DNA of 52,372 nt from Candidatus Gastranaerophilales bacterium (GTDB lineage Bacteria > Cyanobacteriota > Vampirovibrionia > Gastranaerophilales > Gastranaerophilaceae): positions 1 through 52,372 of the forward strand of contig CALVCQ010000015.1 in assembly GCA_944326115.1 (NCBI GenBank). Reading direction: 5' to 3'. Below are positions 39,418 to 47,789 of this stretch, piece by piece. The notes beneath the pieces are model-generated. The model was not told the DNA's origin, ran no database searches, and worked only from the letters and a program-made list of their open reading frames with translations. Numbering within the stretch: the first letter of the stretch is position 1; every line of letters starts with the position of its first letter. A program made the position numbers and the translations under genes.

Positions 39418-40299
39418 ATGAAAAGACTGTTTTATATATTTGCCCTGATAACTATAGCAGGGTTGGTATTTTATATTTATAAACTTACTACTTACACCTA
39501 TGTTACGGCAAAATTTCAAGAGCTGCGCCCGATACATGAAAAACTTCCTGTGTATTATAAGGGGCTTGTCATTGGCAAGGCAAGAGAACACCGTCATAGC
39601 GATGATTACAATCATACTCTGATAGGGATTGTTTTGTATCCGAAAAATTTAATGCTTCCGGAGAATACTACAGTCTTGTTAAAAAAAGAAAAACACAAAG
39701 ACAAAGAACGTGATTTTCTTGAGCTGGTTTATCCGGAGGAGCCTTCTAATGTAATGATCTCAAACGGTGCAGTTCTTGAAGGCAAAGCAACTGTAGATGT
39801 TGAAGAATTTATGAAAAATCAGAATCCGGATGATTTAGAATCAATAAAACACAATCTTGCACAGAGTTCAGAAAATTTAAACAATGCTTTGATAGGTTTA
39901 AGTATTGTATTTGAGTCTGTAAATGATATTTTGAAAGAAAATCAAAAAAATCTTTATACAACAACGGGAAACCTTTCTAAAGCTACTGCTAATCTAAATA
40001 ATGTGACAACAAAGTTTGATAAATCAATACAGCAAAAAAGATTGGAAAACACTATTAACAATATAGAAAATTCAAGTAAAAATCTGGAGTCAGTCAGTGC
40101 AAATCTTACCGGAACCACTACGGATGTAAACGGCGTTATGCCTTCTGTAGAAGCAACAATGTGTCAGGTACAAGGATTGGCAGCAAATGCAAATGCAATT
40201 TCATTTGGAGTACGAAAAACATTGAGAAAACGTTTCGGAGGTTTACGGCTTTTGTTTGGAAAAGTTATAGATGAATGCGACAAACCGGCTTGCAGGTAA
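39418..40299 (+). CDS. MCE/MlaD family protein
   Basis: The 293-residue protein has one N-terminal membrane anchor (5-22) and an MCE domain (about 28-125), with VYYKGLVIGKARE matching the conserved GxxVGxV turn. The rest is a long low-complexity helical region rich in N, S and T. MCE proteins form periplasmic lipid-transfer tubes with an ABC transporter, but no mlaE/mlaF is adjacent. No clear ribosome site. Confidence 0.82.
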   Translation: MKRLFYIFALITIAGLVFYIYKLTTYTYVTAKFQELRPIHEKLPVYYKGLVIGKAREHRHSDDYNHTLIGIVLYPKNLMLPENTTVLLKKEKHKDKERDFLELVYPEEPSNVMISNGAVLEGKATVDVEEFMKNQNPDDLESIKHNLAQSSENLNNALIGLSIVFESVNDILKENQKNLYTTTGNLSKATANLNNVTTKFDKSIQQKRLENTINNIENSSKNLESVSANLTGTTTDVNGVMPSVEATMCQVQGLAANANAISFGVRKTLRKRFGGLRLLFGKVIDECDKPACR

Positions 40300-40344
40300 C
40301 AATTTATGTATTAAAATCATGGTATACAAAAACAGGTATATACT

Positions 40345-40680
40345 ATGAAAATTAATCCGGTCACATATAATTTTAAACAATTGCCAGCACCTTCAGAAAA
40401 AAAGAAGGATAATTTTCTGGAAAAATTTCATACTGCAGTCAAAAATTCTGCTGATATGACAGATACAATAGTGGTGCCACGCACTATTTTTAAAGGATAT
40501 CTCGGGATTATGACAGGGACTACTCTTTTGACAATCGGCGGTCTGTTAACGCAAAAAATGAAAAAAACAGCTTTATTTCTTTCTGCTGCGGGACTGTTAA
40601 CTTCTTTGTACGGTACTTACGCATTTGTACGCCCGTTTATTATAAAAGATGCTCCCGGTGTTGAAAAGAAAAAAGCTTAA
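40345..40680 (+). CDS. Small hypothetical membrane protein
   Basis: The 111-residue product has two membrane helices (about 50-70 and 76-97) after an N-terminal soluble part beginning MKINPVTYNFKQLPA. Lysine-rich ends. AGG lies eight bases before the ATG. Function unknown. Confidence 0.65.
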   Translation: MKINPVTYNFKQLPAPSEKKKDNFLEKFHTAVKNSADMTDTIVVPRTIFKGYLGIMTGTTLLTIGGLLTQKMKKTALFLSAAGLLTSLYGTYAFVRPFIIKDAPGVEKKKA

Positions 40681-40715
40681 GATTTTAAAAGTTTTGTTAT
40701 ACAATTAAAACACAA

Positions 40716-40805
<90 letters not shown>

Positions 40806-41112
40806 TTTCCCCGATTTTATGCTGAACCCACGGTGCACGTGGGATAATTGTACTTTTTGTCCAGATTGATTTGTACGGATAGATAGATTATTTTGGTAAA
40901 GTTGGCTTTGTGTGGGCATTTTGGAGTTGGAAAAATTAAGTTTACCAAAAAATCAAACAGGAAAACCGGATTTTTTCCGGACTGTACGTATAAATTAACA
41001 TGTAGAAGCAATATTGTTAGCAATTAGTTTCATAATTTATTATTATGGAACTTTTTTAGTGGGAAAATTATTAAACTAAATGTTAGCAAATAATACTATA
41101 TTTTTTTAATAA
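40806..41112. other. Intergenic region before the Mu-like element, candidate left end
   Basis: No gene. A small hairpin CCCACG-GTGCA-CGTGGG lies at 40826-40842. At 41001 the sequence TGTAGAAGCA starts an AT-rich stretch with two direct TGTTAGCAA motifs (41015-41023 and 41081-41089). A TG start with nearby repeated motifs is what a Mu-type end with transposase sites looks like; the exact junction cannot be proven without the right end. Confidence 0.35.
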
Positions 41113-41670
41113 TTAATTCTTTTTTTGAATAATTGCATCTATTTCATTTTTTATATCACTATAAGATAAAGCGCTATAACCTAATTTTTTAATTCTATTT
41201 AAGCCAATGCTTTTACCATCTTTGCATTTTTCATTTATTACAGAAGTTGGCACGATATAAAATTCCCAATTATTTAAACTTAAAGGATTTGCTTCTTCTC
41301 TTGTGTTACCAAGCAACAAGGAAAAAACATAAATATCATTTTGTCGCTCGAATGTATTTTTTACATTGTCATGAGCAGGTTTAATAGAAAAACATCTGTT
41401 GCCACAAACTTTTTCATCAGTTCTCCAAGTTTGATAGTATCCGGTGCACTTAACTTCAATTCTTGTATTATTGTATAAAATATCAAATAATGTCCAAGCT
41501 TCTTTGTTGTATGGAATATTAATTCCAAGAGCTTTAGATACAAGGAATTCTGCTAAATAATCTCTAGGATCTGAATTTAAATCAGAATAAGAGAATCTCC
41601 AAAAATCAAGAACTGTTATATCTAATTCTTTTCCATTACTCACAAATTTTTCATTACCAGTACAAGTCAT
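41113..41670 (-). CDS. PD-(D/E)xK nuclease-like protein
   Basis: The 185-residue product has LAEFLVSKALG, then TLFDILYNNTRIEVKCTGYYQTW: the D...(I)EVK core of the PD-(D/E)xK nuclease fold with a downstream Q. This resembles restriction-endonuclease-like proteins found in phages and islands. No membrane or signal segment. It lies left of the repressor on the same strand, where Mu has no such gene, and is probably cargo of the element. Confidence 0.65.
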   Translation of the reverse strand: MTCTGNEKFVSNGKELDITVLDFWRFSYSDLNSDPRDYLAEFLVSKALGINIPYNKEAWTLFDILYNNTRIEVKCTGYYQTWRTDEKVCGNRCFSIKPAHDNVKNTFERQNDIYVFSLLLGNTREEANPLSLNNWEFYIVPTSVINEKCKDGKSIGLNRIKKLGYSALSYSDIKNEIDAIIQKKN

Positions 41671-41703
41671 TTTTTAAACCTCATTTATTGCAATGATAAA
41701 AAT

Positions 41704-42411
41704 TTATTTAATGCATTCCAATAACCCACCTGCCCAAATAACTTTACCAACAATGTGGAAATTATCGGTTTCAAGTGAAACTTCAAATGGATCATAGTTT
41801 AAATTATCGCTTTTAACTTTTAATTTTTTGCCCGGCAAGATTTGCAGTCTTTTTACATATAAAGCATCATCAAGCGCGATTACATAAACGCCATCGTTTC
41901 TAAACTCGGTTATGCTTTTATCTACTAAAATAAGTCCGCCATCTTTTATTGAACTAGTTGGGCAATCCATTGAATCACCACTAACTGTAAATAAAACCAA
42001 AGACTCTGGCGAAACGTGTGTATTTTTAATTATCCAAGATTTTGCAAAAGCCATAAAATCTTGTGTCATATTTATTTCATCAATAATAGAGCCATAACCT
42101 GCTGATACCTTTAAATCAATGTGAGGAACGAAAACAATATTATTAAAAGCCAAATTTGCAGGTAATTTATAGTCGTTCTCTTTATTGGTAAAAGTTTCGC
42201 CTTTTCCTGTTAGTAACCATACAGGATTGCAATCATAAACTTCTGAAAGTCCTGTTAAAAAAGAAACACTTGGTTGTCTCAAACCTGATTCGTAGCCTGC
42301 GATAGTTTTTGAAGTAATACTATAGCCGCCCTCTGTTAATTCTGAAGCAAGTTTATCTGCGGATATTCCAAGTTCTCGTCTAATTAACTTCATTCTTTCT
42401 TGTAAAGTCAT
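41704..42411 (-). CDS. CI/LexA-type repressor (XRE + S24 peptidase)
   Basis: The 235-residue protein has an N-terminal XRE helix-turn-helix (4-60) and a C-terminal S24 peptidase with GDSM serine S147 and lysine K187 in YVKRL. An Ala-Gly pair (104-105) in VSAGYG is a likely self-cleavage site. It should repress the divergent early operon and be inactivated after RecA activation, linking induction to SOS. Faces the ner-A-B operon across 232 bp with paired operator-like sites. Confidence 0.9.
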   Translation of the reverse strand: MTLQERMKLIRRELGISADKLASELTEGGYSITSKTIAGYESGLRQPSVSFLTGLSEVYDCNPVWLLTGKGETFTNKENDYKLPANLAFNNIVFVPHIDLKVSAGYGSIIDEINMTQDFMAFAKSWIIKNTHVSPESLVLFTVSGDSMDCPTSSIKDGGLILVDKSITEFRNDGVYVIALDDALYVKRLQILPGKKLKVKSDNLNYDPFEVSLETDNFHIVGKVIWAGGLLECIK

Positions 42412-42430
42412 GGCTATTTTCTCCTATCTG

Positions 42431-42448
42431 TTGTTAAGTTTTTCACAA
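42431..42448 (+). promoter_or_regulatory. Operator-like site 1
   Basis: TTGTTAAGTTTTTCACAA: 17 of 18 bases match the site at 42561-42578 in the same orientation. It lies 20 bp upstream of the repressor start. It contains half-sites TTGT/ACAA, an imperfect palindrome. Confidence 0.6.
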
Positions 42449-42560
42449 AATCTTCAATATTTCAACTAAAAACTTCAAATTTTCTTAATAATTCTTCATA
42501 TTTTTACAAGGTTGTATGCATTATTACTCGTAGATTTTACATTTTTATCCTCTTTATTTC

Positions 42561-42578
42561 TTGTTAAGTTCTTCACAA
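42561..42578 (+). promoter_or_regulatory. Operator-like site 2
   Basis: TTGTTAAGTTCTTCACAA: the partner of the site at 42431, ending 15 bp upstream of the -35 box of the putative early promoter. The 130-bp spacing would allow cooperative or looping repression of both promoters. Confidence 0.6.
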
Positions 42579-42592
42579 TTTCTGTTTTTACA

Positions 42593-42621
42593 TTGACCTT
42601 GTATTCAGATTTACATATTAT
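42593..42621 (+). promoter_or_regulatory. Putative early promoter of the ner-A-B operon
   Basis: TTGACC (42593-42598) and TATTAT (42616-42621) are 17 bp apart, a near-consensus sigma-70 promoter. AAGGAAAG follows, then the ner-like ATG at 42644. Confidence 0.65.
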
Positions 42622-42643
42622 TAAGGAAAGAACGAAGAAAGAA

Positions 42644-42865
42644 ATGTCAAACACTAACGAGGAGATAATGAGTAGGACGGAGAATATTGCATACAAAATT
42701 ATATTAATGCAGTTGGGAATTTCGCAGAGAGAACTGTCTAATATTCTTGGCTACTCTGAACAATATATTAGTATGATTTTGGCAGGCAAAAGAAAAAACA
42801 AACGTTTTGAAAATTGGATAAAACCAAAACTCCATAAATTATCAAAAATGGAGGACTTATACTAA
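42644..42865 (+). CDS. Ner-like HTH regulator
   Basis: I chose ATG 42644, giving 73 residues; an upstream open stretch is intergenic. ISQRELSNILGYSEQYISMILAGKRK is a helix-turn-helix. Position first in the early operon and size match Mu Ner, a negative regulator of early transcription. Its TAA overlaps the transposase ATG (TAATG). Confidence 0.75.
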   Translation: MSNTNEEIMSRTENIAYKIILMQLGISQRELSNILGYSEQYISMILAGKRKNKRFENWIKPKLHKLSKMEDLY

Positions 42866-44805
42866 TGTTTAATGAAATTTGGTTAACAATTGATGAAGTT
42901 TGCAGTTTGTGTAATGAAAAATTTGAAACTGTAAGAAGAAAATGTAAAGCAGGCGTTCTTCAGTCAACATTTATTAAAGAAGGCAAATTTAAAAAATATT
43001 CAATATTGTTAAATTCGTTACCTGAAAAATATCAAAAAAAATATTTTGAAACTCAAACAACTCCTGTTGTAATAGAAAAAGAGGTTGATTTAAATATTGA
43101 TGCATACACCAATGCTCCTGCTTGGTCTAAAAAACAAGCTGACAAATACTTGGAGTTATTTGCATTAACTGAAAATTTAAAATATAGAGAAATACTAACT
43201 TTTTTAGAGGAGTGGAATTTAAAAAACCCTGATAAAAAAGTTGCATATTCAACTTATGCAGAAGCTAAAAGAAAATATCGTCAGCAAGGTGTTGCAGGTC
43301 TTTTGGCAAAATATGGTCATAAAAATATGACTAAAGGCATAGATGATGAATATTTTGAATATTTCAAAAGTGTTTATTTAAGAGAAGGTGCTCCTTCTGC
43401 TCATTTTGCTTGGTCTTGTGTTTTAGGTTTTGCAAAAGCAAAAAATTTAAATTTGGAAATTAGAACATTTCCATCATTTATGACTTTTTTACGCAGATTA
43501 AGAAAAGAAGTGCCAGAACAGGCAATTTATCTTGCTAGATACGGGCAAGCTGCTTGGAATAAAAAATATGCATCTTATGTTGCACGTGATTATTCAAATA
43601 TAAAAGCTGGAAGCTGTTGGGTTTCAGACCACGCACAAATTGACGTTGCAGTTGATTTTAATGGTACGGTTTGTTTTCCTTGGGTTACTGTTTTTAGAGA
43701 TATTAAAACTTCAAAATGGCTTGGTTGGTTTTTGCATGCAGAAGCGCCAAATTCTGACCATATTTTCCAAGCATTTTACTATGGCGTAGTTAAATACGGA
43801 ATTCCTGACGATATTTATCTTGATAATGGTAAAGACTATCGCTGTAAGGATTTTGCAGGTGGAAGAGAACAAAAAATTAAAATTAATCACTCAACAAATA
43901 AAGAAAATTCTTTAATGAAAAATATTGGCGTAAACGTACATTTTGCACTCCCATATAATGCTCAAACAAAGCCAGTAGAAAGAGATTTCTTAAAAGTTAA
44001 GACTTTTCTTTCTAAAGGTTTTGTTGGATATCGTGGTGGCAAAATAACTGAAAGACCTGAAAAATTAAAAGATGAAATTAAAAATAATAAAATTATGCAG
44101 TTTGATGCATTTAAAGTATTATTTGATGATTTTATAGTGAATTATTTAAACAAAAAACCATCTAAAGGTAAGGTATTACAGGGTAGATGTCCTGATGAGT
44201 TATGGGCAGAAGAATTTGCAGTTAAAAAAGTTATTGCGAAAGATTCTTTAAAATTATTCTGCATGAGAACATCCAAAAGTGTTTCTATTGGACGAAATGG
44301 GGTTTATGACTCTCAACTCGGAATTACTTATTGGGAAGAATGGATGGTTTGTGAAAAAGGTCGTAAGGTGTTTTTACGCAGAGATATTAATGCTTATCAA
44401 GAAGCTTGGGTTTTTGATGCAAAAACTGAAGAATTTTTAGGAAAAGCAAATTCTAATTTTGCAGTTCCATTCCTTGCAAAAACAAATATCGAGAAGGCTG
44501 AATATCAAAAAGTGATAACTCGCAAAAATAAAGAAAAGAAACAAATACAGTCTTATATAAAAGCTAAATTTAATCCAACAAATAGCGATATTGTTGAAAA
44601 TTTAAAAAATAGCTTACAAGGACAAAATTTTGAATCTAAACCTAAAATTTCGGAAATATCAAATACAAAATTTGATGAAATTATATTGGCAGAGAAAAAA
44701 TCAAGAAAGCAACCTGAAAAATATGTCACTCCTTTGCAGGTAAAAACAAAATTATACTTAACAGAGAGTGAAAAACGTAGAGATTTAGCAAGAAGAGCGA
44801 TGTAG
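42865..44805 (+). CDS. Mu-type DDE transposase (MuA-like)
   Basis: The 646-residue protein matches MuA in size (663). The N-terminus (1-60) is a Mu-type winged-helix DNA-binding domain (LTIDEVCSLCNEKFETVRRKCK). The catalytic triad is visible: D255 in VSDHAQID, D320 in DDIYLDNGKDYR and E372 in QTKPVERDF, with spacings 65 and 52 against about 67 and 56 in MuA. The DNIYLDNG and KPVERxF blocks are the Mu/Tn552 signature. The C-terminus is basic and probably binds MuB. Nothing is broken, so it looks active. Confidence 0.93.
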   Translation: MFNEIWLTIDEVCSLCNEKFETVRRKCKAGVLQSTFIKEGKFKKYSILLNSLPEKYQKKYFETQTTPVVIEKEVDLNIDAYTNAPAWSKKQADKYLELFALTENLKYREILTFLEEWNLKNPDKKVAYSTYAEAKRKYRQQGVAGLLAKYGHKNMTKGIDDEYFEYFKSVYLREGAPSAHFAWSCVLGFAKAKNLNLEIRTFPSFMTFLRRLRKEVPEQAIYLARYGQAAWNKKYASYVARDYSNIKAGSCWVSDHAQIDVAVDFNGTVCFPWVTVFRDIKTSKWLGWFLHAEAPNSDHIFQAFYYGVVKYGIPDDIYLDNGKDYRCKDFAGGREQKIKINHSTNKENSLMKNIGVNVHFALPYNAQTKPVERDFLKVKTFLSKGFVGYRGGKITERPEKLKDEIKNNKIMQFDAFKVLFDDFIVNYLNKKPSKGKVLQGRCPDELWAEEFAVKKVIAKDSLKLFCMRTSKSVSIGRNGVYDSQLGITYWEEWMVCEKGRKVFLRRDINAYQEAWVFDAKTEEFLGKANSNFAVPFLAKTNIEKAEYQKVITRKNKEKKQIQSYIKAKFNPTNSDIVENLKNSLQGQNFESKPKISEISNTKFDEIILAEKKSRKQPEKYVTPLQVKTKLYLTESEKRRDLARRAM

Positions 44806-44814
44806 GAGGTTCAT

Positions 44815-45693
44815 ATGGCTTTAGTTGAAGATTTAAAAATATTGTTAAAAAAGAAAAATTATTCAGTAACAAGCGTTGCAAAAGCTATAAATTTATCAAA
44901 TGCAACACTTCACTTGTGGATGAATAATAACTACAAAGGCAATGTTAAAAAAATAGAAGATGCTGTCGCAAAGTTTTTAGAAATTGAAAAATTGCGCGAG
45001 GGTAGAATTAAAGTAGACTTTGTAAAAACAACTGTTGTTGACGATGTTTTTGATATTGCAAAAACTTGTCACGTTGAAAATGAAATAGGTGTTTGCTACG
45101 GAGATGCAGGAATTGGTAAAACATTTGCAGTTAAAAAATATGCTATTGATAATACTGATGTAATTCTTGTAGAAGCAGATTTAGGATACACTCCAAAAGT
45201 TTTATTTTCAGAAATTCATAAAAAATTAGGCTTTGATGGATGCGGAACAATTCATAATATGTTTTTAGATATTATTGATAAACTAAAGTCATCTGGACGT
45301 CTAATAATTATTGATGAAGCAGAACATCTGCCTTATAAATCACTAGAACTTTTAAGAAGAATATATGATAAAGCGCAAGTTGGTATTTTGCTAGTTGGAA
45401 TGCCTAAATTACTAATGAATTTAAAAGGCGAAAAGAAACAATATGCGCAATTATATTCAAGAGTTGGAATAGCAACTCGTTTAAATCCTTTAATTGATGA
45501 AGATAAAAAAGCAATTATTTCTTCAGTTATTCCAAATTATAAATCCATATATCCCACCATCTCAAACTATTGTGACGGCAATACAAGAGTGCTTACAAAA
45601 CTATTAGTTCGCGCCATTCGTATTGCCGAGCTCAATAGCGTAGATGTAAATGAAGATGTTTTGCAAGCTAGCATTGGGCAAATAATTTTGTGA
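44815..45693 (+). CDS. MuB-like transposition ATPase
   Basis: The 292-residue protein has an N-terminal HTH (YSVTSVAKAINLSNATLHLWM), as MuB has, then an AAA+ ATPase: Walker A YGDAGIGKTFAV near residue 100, Walker B LIIIDEAEHLP near 163 and GMPKLL afterward. MuB binds target DNA and activates the transposase. AGGAGG sits six bases upstream. The gene follows MuA by 9 bp. Confidence 0.92.
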   Translation: MALVEDLKILLKKKNYSVTSVAKAINLSNATLHLWMNNNYKGNVKKIEDAVAKFLEIEKLREGRIKVDFVKTTVVDDVFDIAKTCHVENEIGVCYGDAGIGKTFAVKKYAIDNTDVILVEADLGYTPKVLFSEIHKKLGFDGCGTIHNMFLDIIDKLKSSGRLIIIDEAEHLPYKSLELLRRIYDKAQVGILLVGMPKLLMNLKGEKKQYAQLYSRVGIATRLNPLIDEDKKAIISSVIPNYKSIYPTISNYCDGNTRVLTKLLVRAIRIAELNSVDVNEDVLQASIGQIIL

Positions 45694-45700
45694 GGTTTTT

Positions 45701-45838
45701 ATGGATGAGAAATTCGACAAAATAATGATTATTTCATTAATAGCTTTAGGAATATTTATTACCGGAGTGCAAATCGGAATACACCATGGACGAGAACTAC
45801 AAAAGCAGGAGTATTATGAGTACATTCACGCAAATTAA
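45701..45838 (+). CDS. Small single-pass membrane protein
   Basis: This 45-residue frame reads MDEKFDKIMIISLIALGIF, a single membrane helix, and ends in a polar tail. TGAGG precedes the ATG 45701. It overlaps the Gp16-like start by 23 bp. It could be an element-encoded small membrane protein, or chance. Confidence 0.5.
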   Translation: MDEKFDKIMIISLIALGIFITGVQIGIHHGRELQKQEYYEYIHAN

Positions 45839-46253
45839 ACAAATTCATATATTAAAAAATTTAATAGGTCTTGAAGAAGATTTATATCGTGAAATGCTTG
45901 CTAGTTTTGGTGTTTATAGTTCAAAAAATCTTACAGAAACAGAAGCTTCAATTTTTATAGATATTCTTAATGAAAAAGTTAAATCTTCAAAAAATAATAA
46001 TCATCGAAAATATGATGATTTTTATGGTCGAAATTCCGAGATGGCAACTCCGCCACAATTAAGAAAAATTGAAGTTTTATGGAAAGACATCAGTCGAGCA
46101 AAAGATCCAAAATCTCTTAAAAAGACTTTAAGACAATTTATAAAAAATAAATTTCATATTGATGATATTAGATTTATGTCAAAATCAAGAGCTTCTGTTG
46201 TTATTGCAGTTCTTGAAAAAATCAAAGTTAACAGTTATTTAAAAGCCTTTTAA
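45816..46253 (+). CDS. Gp16-like protein (DUF1018)
   Basis: ATG 45816 has CAGGAG five bases upstream, giving 145 residues beginning MSTFTQIKQIHILKNLIGL, instead of a frame start at 45786. The IHILKNLIGLEEDLYREML start, MATPPQLRKIEVLW and FHIDDIRFMSKSRASVVIAVLEKI match the Mu Gp16/DUF1018 family of early genes. Role unknown. Confidence 0.8.
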   Translation: MSTFTQIKQIHILKNLIGLEEDLYREMLASFGVYSSKNLTETEASIFIDILNEKVKSSKNNNHRKYDDFYGRNSEMATPPQLRKIEVLWKDISRAKDPKSLKKTLRQFIKNKFHIDDIRFMSKSRASVVIAVLEKIKVNSYLKAF

Positions 46254-46293
46254 AAAGGTTTTAATAGGTAGAAAAAAAGAAGGAGAAAAACTT

Positions 46294-46530
46294 ATGGAAA
46301 ACAACACACCAATGTCAATTATGAACGCTGAAATGGAATCATTAATGGCTGATTACAATGAAGTTATGATTGAATTTGCAGAAGCATCAATGATTGAAGA
46401 CAACTATACTGAAAAGTATGAAAAACGTGACAAATGCAGAATTGTAAAAGCTCAAATTGATTTATTGAAAAAGTTGATGAAAGAAATATCAAATCTTGAA
46501 ATCAACATTCCTATGATGACTAGAGCATAA
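46294..46530 (+). CDS. Small helical hypothetical protein
   Basis: The 78-residue acidic protein is all helical (coiled coil at about 12-70), methionine-rich, with a strong AGAAGGAG nine bases upstream. In Mu this position holds small middle-region proteins. Function unknown. Confidence 0.65.
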   Translation: MENNTPMSIMNAEMESLMADYNEVMIEFAEASMIEDNYTEKYEKRDKCRIVKAQIDLLKKLMKEISNLEINIPMMTRA

Positions 46531-46539
46531 TAGGTCGAA

Positions 46540-46586
46540 ACAGCCGGCTACCGGTGCAAGCTGGCTGTCTTAACGTAATGCGTTAA
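46540..46586 (+). promoter_or_regulatory. Tandem hairpins before the Mor-like gene
   Basis: ACAGCCGGCT and AGCTGGCTGT (46540-46568) form a 10-bp stem with one G-T pair around ACCGGTGCA. TTAACG-TAATG-CGTTAA (46570-46586) forms a second stem. Neither has a T run, so a leader structure controlling Mor is as likely as a terminator. Confidence 0.45.
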
Positions 46587-46589
46587 CTG

Positions 46590-46922
46590 ATGAGACCAAA
46601 AAACTTGCAGGAGATAATTTTGCAAAATAATAAACCTTGGGTAGATAAAATAACACCTGAAAATTTACCAAATGAAGATTTAAAAATGGTTGCGTTGCTT
46701 TTAGGATTAGAGGCAGCAATAAAACTTATGTGCGAAATTCCCGGTGTCAACATCTCTATTCCTAAAAATGCGACGTTACCTGCAAAGGTGCTATACATAA
46801 TGGAGAAATATGACGGCACGAAAAAGTCTCGCTTAAAATTAGCTCAAGAATGTGATTTATCTGAAGGATATATTTATAGAATCGCAAGAAAAAGAAGTAT
46901 TAATCAAAATCCGACAAAGTAA
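46590..46922 (+). CDS. Mor-like transcription activator
   Basis: A 110-residue frame from ATG 46590; a TTG at 46620 with GCAGGAG six bases upstream may be the real start (100 residues). Text such as IPGVNISIPKNATLPAKVLYIMEKYDGT and LKLAQECDLSEGYIYRIAR gives the beta-strand and HTH of the Mu Mor/C family. In Mu, Mor turns on middle/late transcription, so its presence implies regulated downstream genes. The end overlaps the XRE gene tail-to-tail by 23 bp. Confidence 0.82.
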   Translation: MRPKNLQEIILQNNKPWVDKITPENLPNEDLKMVALLLGLEAAIKLMCEIPGVNISIPKNATLPAKVLYIMEKYDGTKKSRLKLAQECDLSEGYIYRIARKRSINQNPTK

Positions 46923-47178
46923 AATCCGGTCCAAGTTCCTTGCTTAACTCCTCGATTAAAGTAGCAGGTGGGATATCTAATCCCTCTGCTATTTTCCATA
47001 AATTCGCAAATCTAAAGTTTTTAAGCCCGCGTTCAATTTCTCGCCAAGTTGCTTTCGGTAAGCATGCCTCGGCAGAGATTTTATAAATTGTCTTCCCTTG
47101 GCTTTTTCTGTGATTTTCAATAATTTCGCCAAAGGTTTTAACAAGGTGAGCAGTCTTATTTTTAGCAGTATCTTGCAT
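46900..47178 (-). CDS. XRE-type HTH regulator
   Basis: The 92-residue protein has an XRE domain (residues 15-75: FGEIIENHRKSQGKTIYKISAEACLPKATWREIERG). It is divergent from the exported nuclease-like gene and faces a perfect 18-bp palindrome in the intergenic region, so it probably controls itself and the cargo. Confidence 0.8.
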   Translation of the reverse strand: MQDTAKNKTAHLVKTFGEIIENHRKSQGKTIYKISAEACLPKATWREIERGLKNFRFANLWKIAEGLDIPPATLIEELSKELGPDFTLSDFD

Positions 47179-47210
47179 ACCTTTAATTTTAATGTTAAAT
47201 TTAATTTAAT

Positions 47211-47228
47211 AGGCTGTAATTACAGCCT
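47211..47228. promoter_or_regulatory. Perfect 18-bp palindrome, candidate operator
   Basis: AGGCTGTAATTACAGCCT reads the same on both strands. It lies between the divergent XRE gene and 47281. A second inverted repeat, TTATGTC-N7-GACATAA, spans 47246-47266. Both suit dimeric regulator binding. Confidence 0.6.
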
Positions 47229-47280
47229 AGTCAAAGTGTCTATTCTTATGTCCATTATTGACATAATCCAAATTTAAAAT

Positions 47281-47775
47281 ATGAATATGAAAAAACTTGT
47301 TCTTTTACTAACGATGCTGTTTACACTCTCTCCATCACTTGCATGGGCATTTGATTATGGCTACACAAGTAATGGTTATAAATATGTTAAACACAAGCAC
47401 TACGAGTCTTCCTATCAACGAGCTTGGTGTTCTATGCATAATGGAGTGGAAGAGTATGAAAATAGTGACAGAACTCGTGTTGACTGTTTAACAGATACAC
47501 ACGCTGTTGAATTTGATTTCGCAAATAAATGGGCAGAAAGCATTGGGCAGGCTTTGCATTATCAACGAATGACAGGGAAACGTGCCAAGGTTGTTTTAAT
47601 CCTTGAGAAACCTAAAAAACAAATGGTTTATTATTGGCGAGTTTTTGAACTCGGTAAACTTCACGATTTTGATGTTGAATATGTTACATCTGCGATTTTG
47701 CAGTTAAAAAACGGCAAATGCCCATATATGGATTGTAAGTGCAACAAAAAGAAAAATAAAACTAAAAGAAAATAA
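47281..47775 (+). CDS. Exported PD-(D/E)xK nuclease-like protein
   Basis: The 164-residue product has a clear signal peptide (MNMKKLVLLLTMLFTLSPSL, cleavage near AWA). The body contains EENSDRTRVDCLTDTHAVEFDFANKWAES-type text: RVDCLTDTHAVEFDFA and IGQALHYQRMTGKRAKVVLI match the D-xVE-Q core of a nuclease-like family seen in islands and phages, where the canonical K is replaced. Four C-terminal cysteines sit in CPYMDCKC. Being exported is unexpected for a nuclease; it might act in the periplasm. Confidence 0.68.
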   Translation: MNMKKLVLLLTMLFTLSPSLAWAFDYGYTSNGYKYVKHKHYESSYQRAWCSMHNGVEEYENSDRTRVDCLTDTHAVEFDFANKWAESIGQALHYQRMTGKRAKVVLILEKPKKQMVYYWRVFELGKLHDFDVEYVTSAILQLKNGKCPYMDCKCNKKKNKTKRK

Positions 47776-47789
47776 TGTATAATTAAGAT

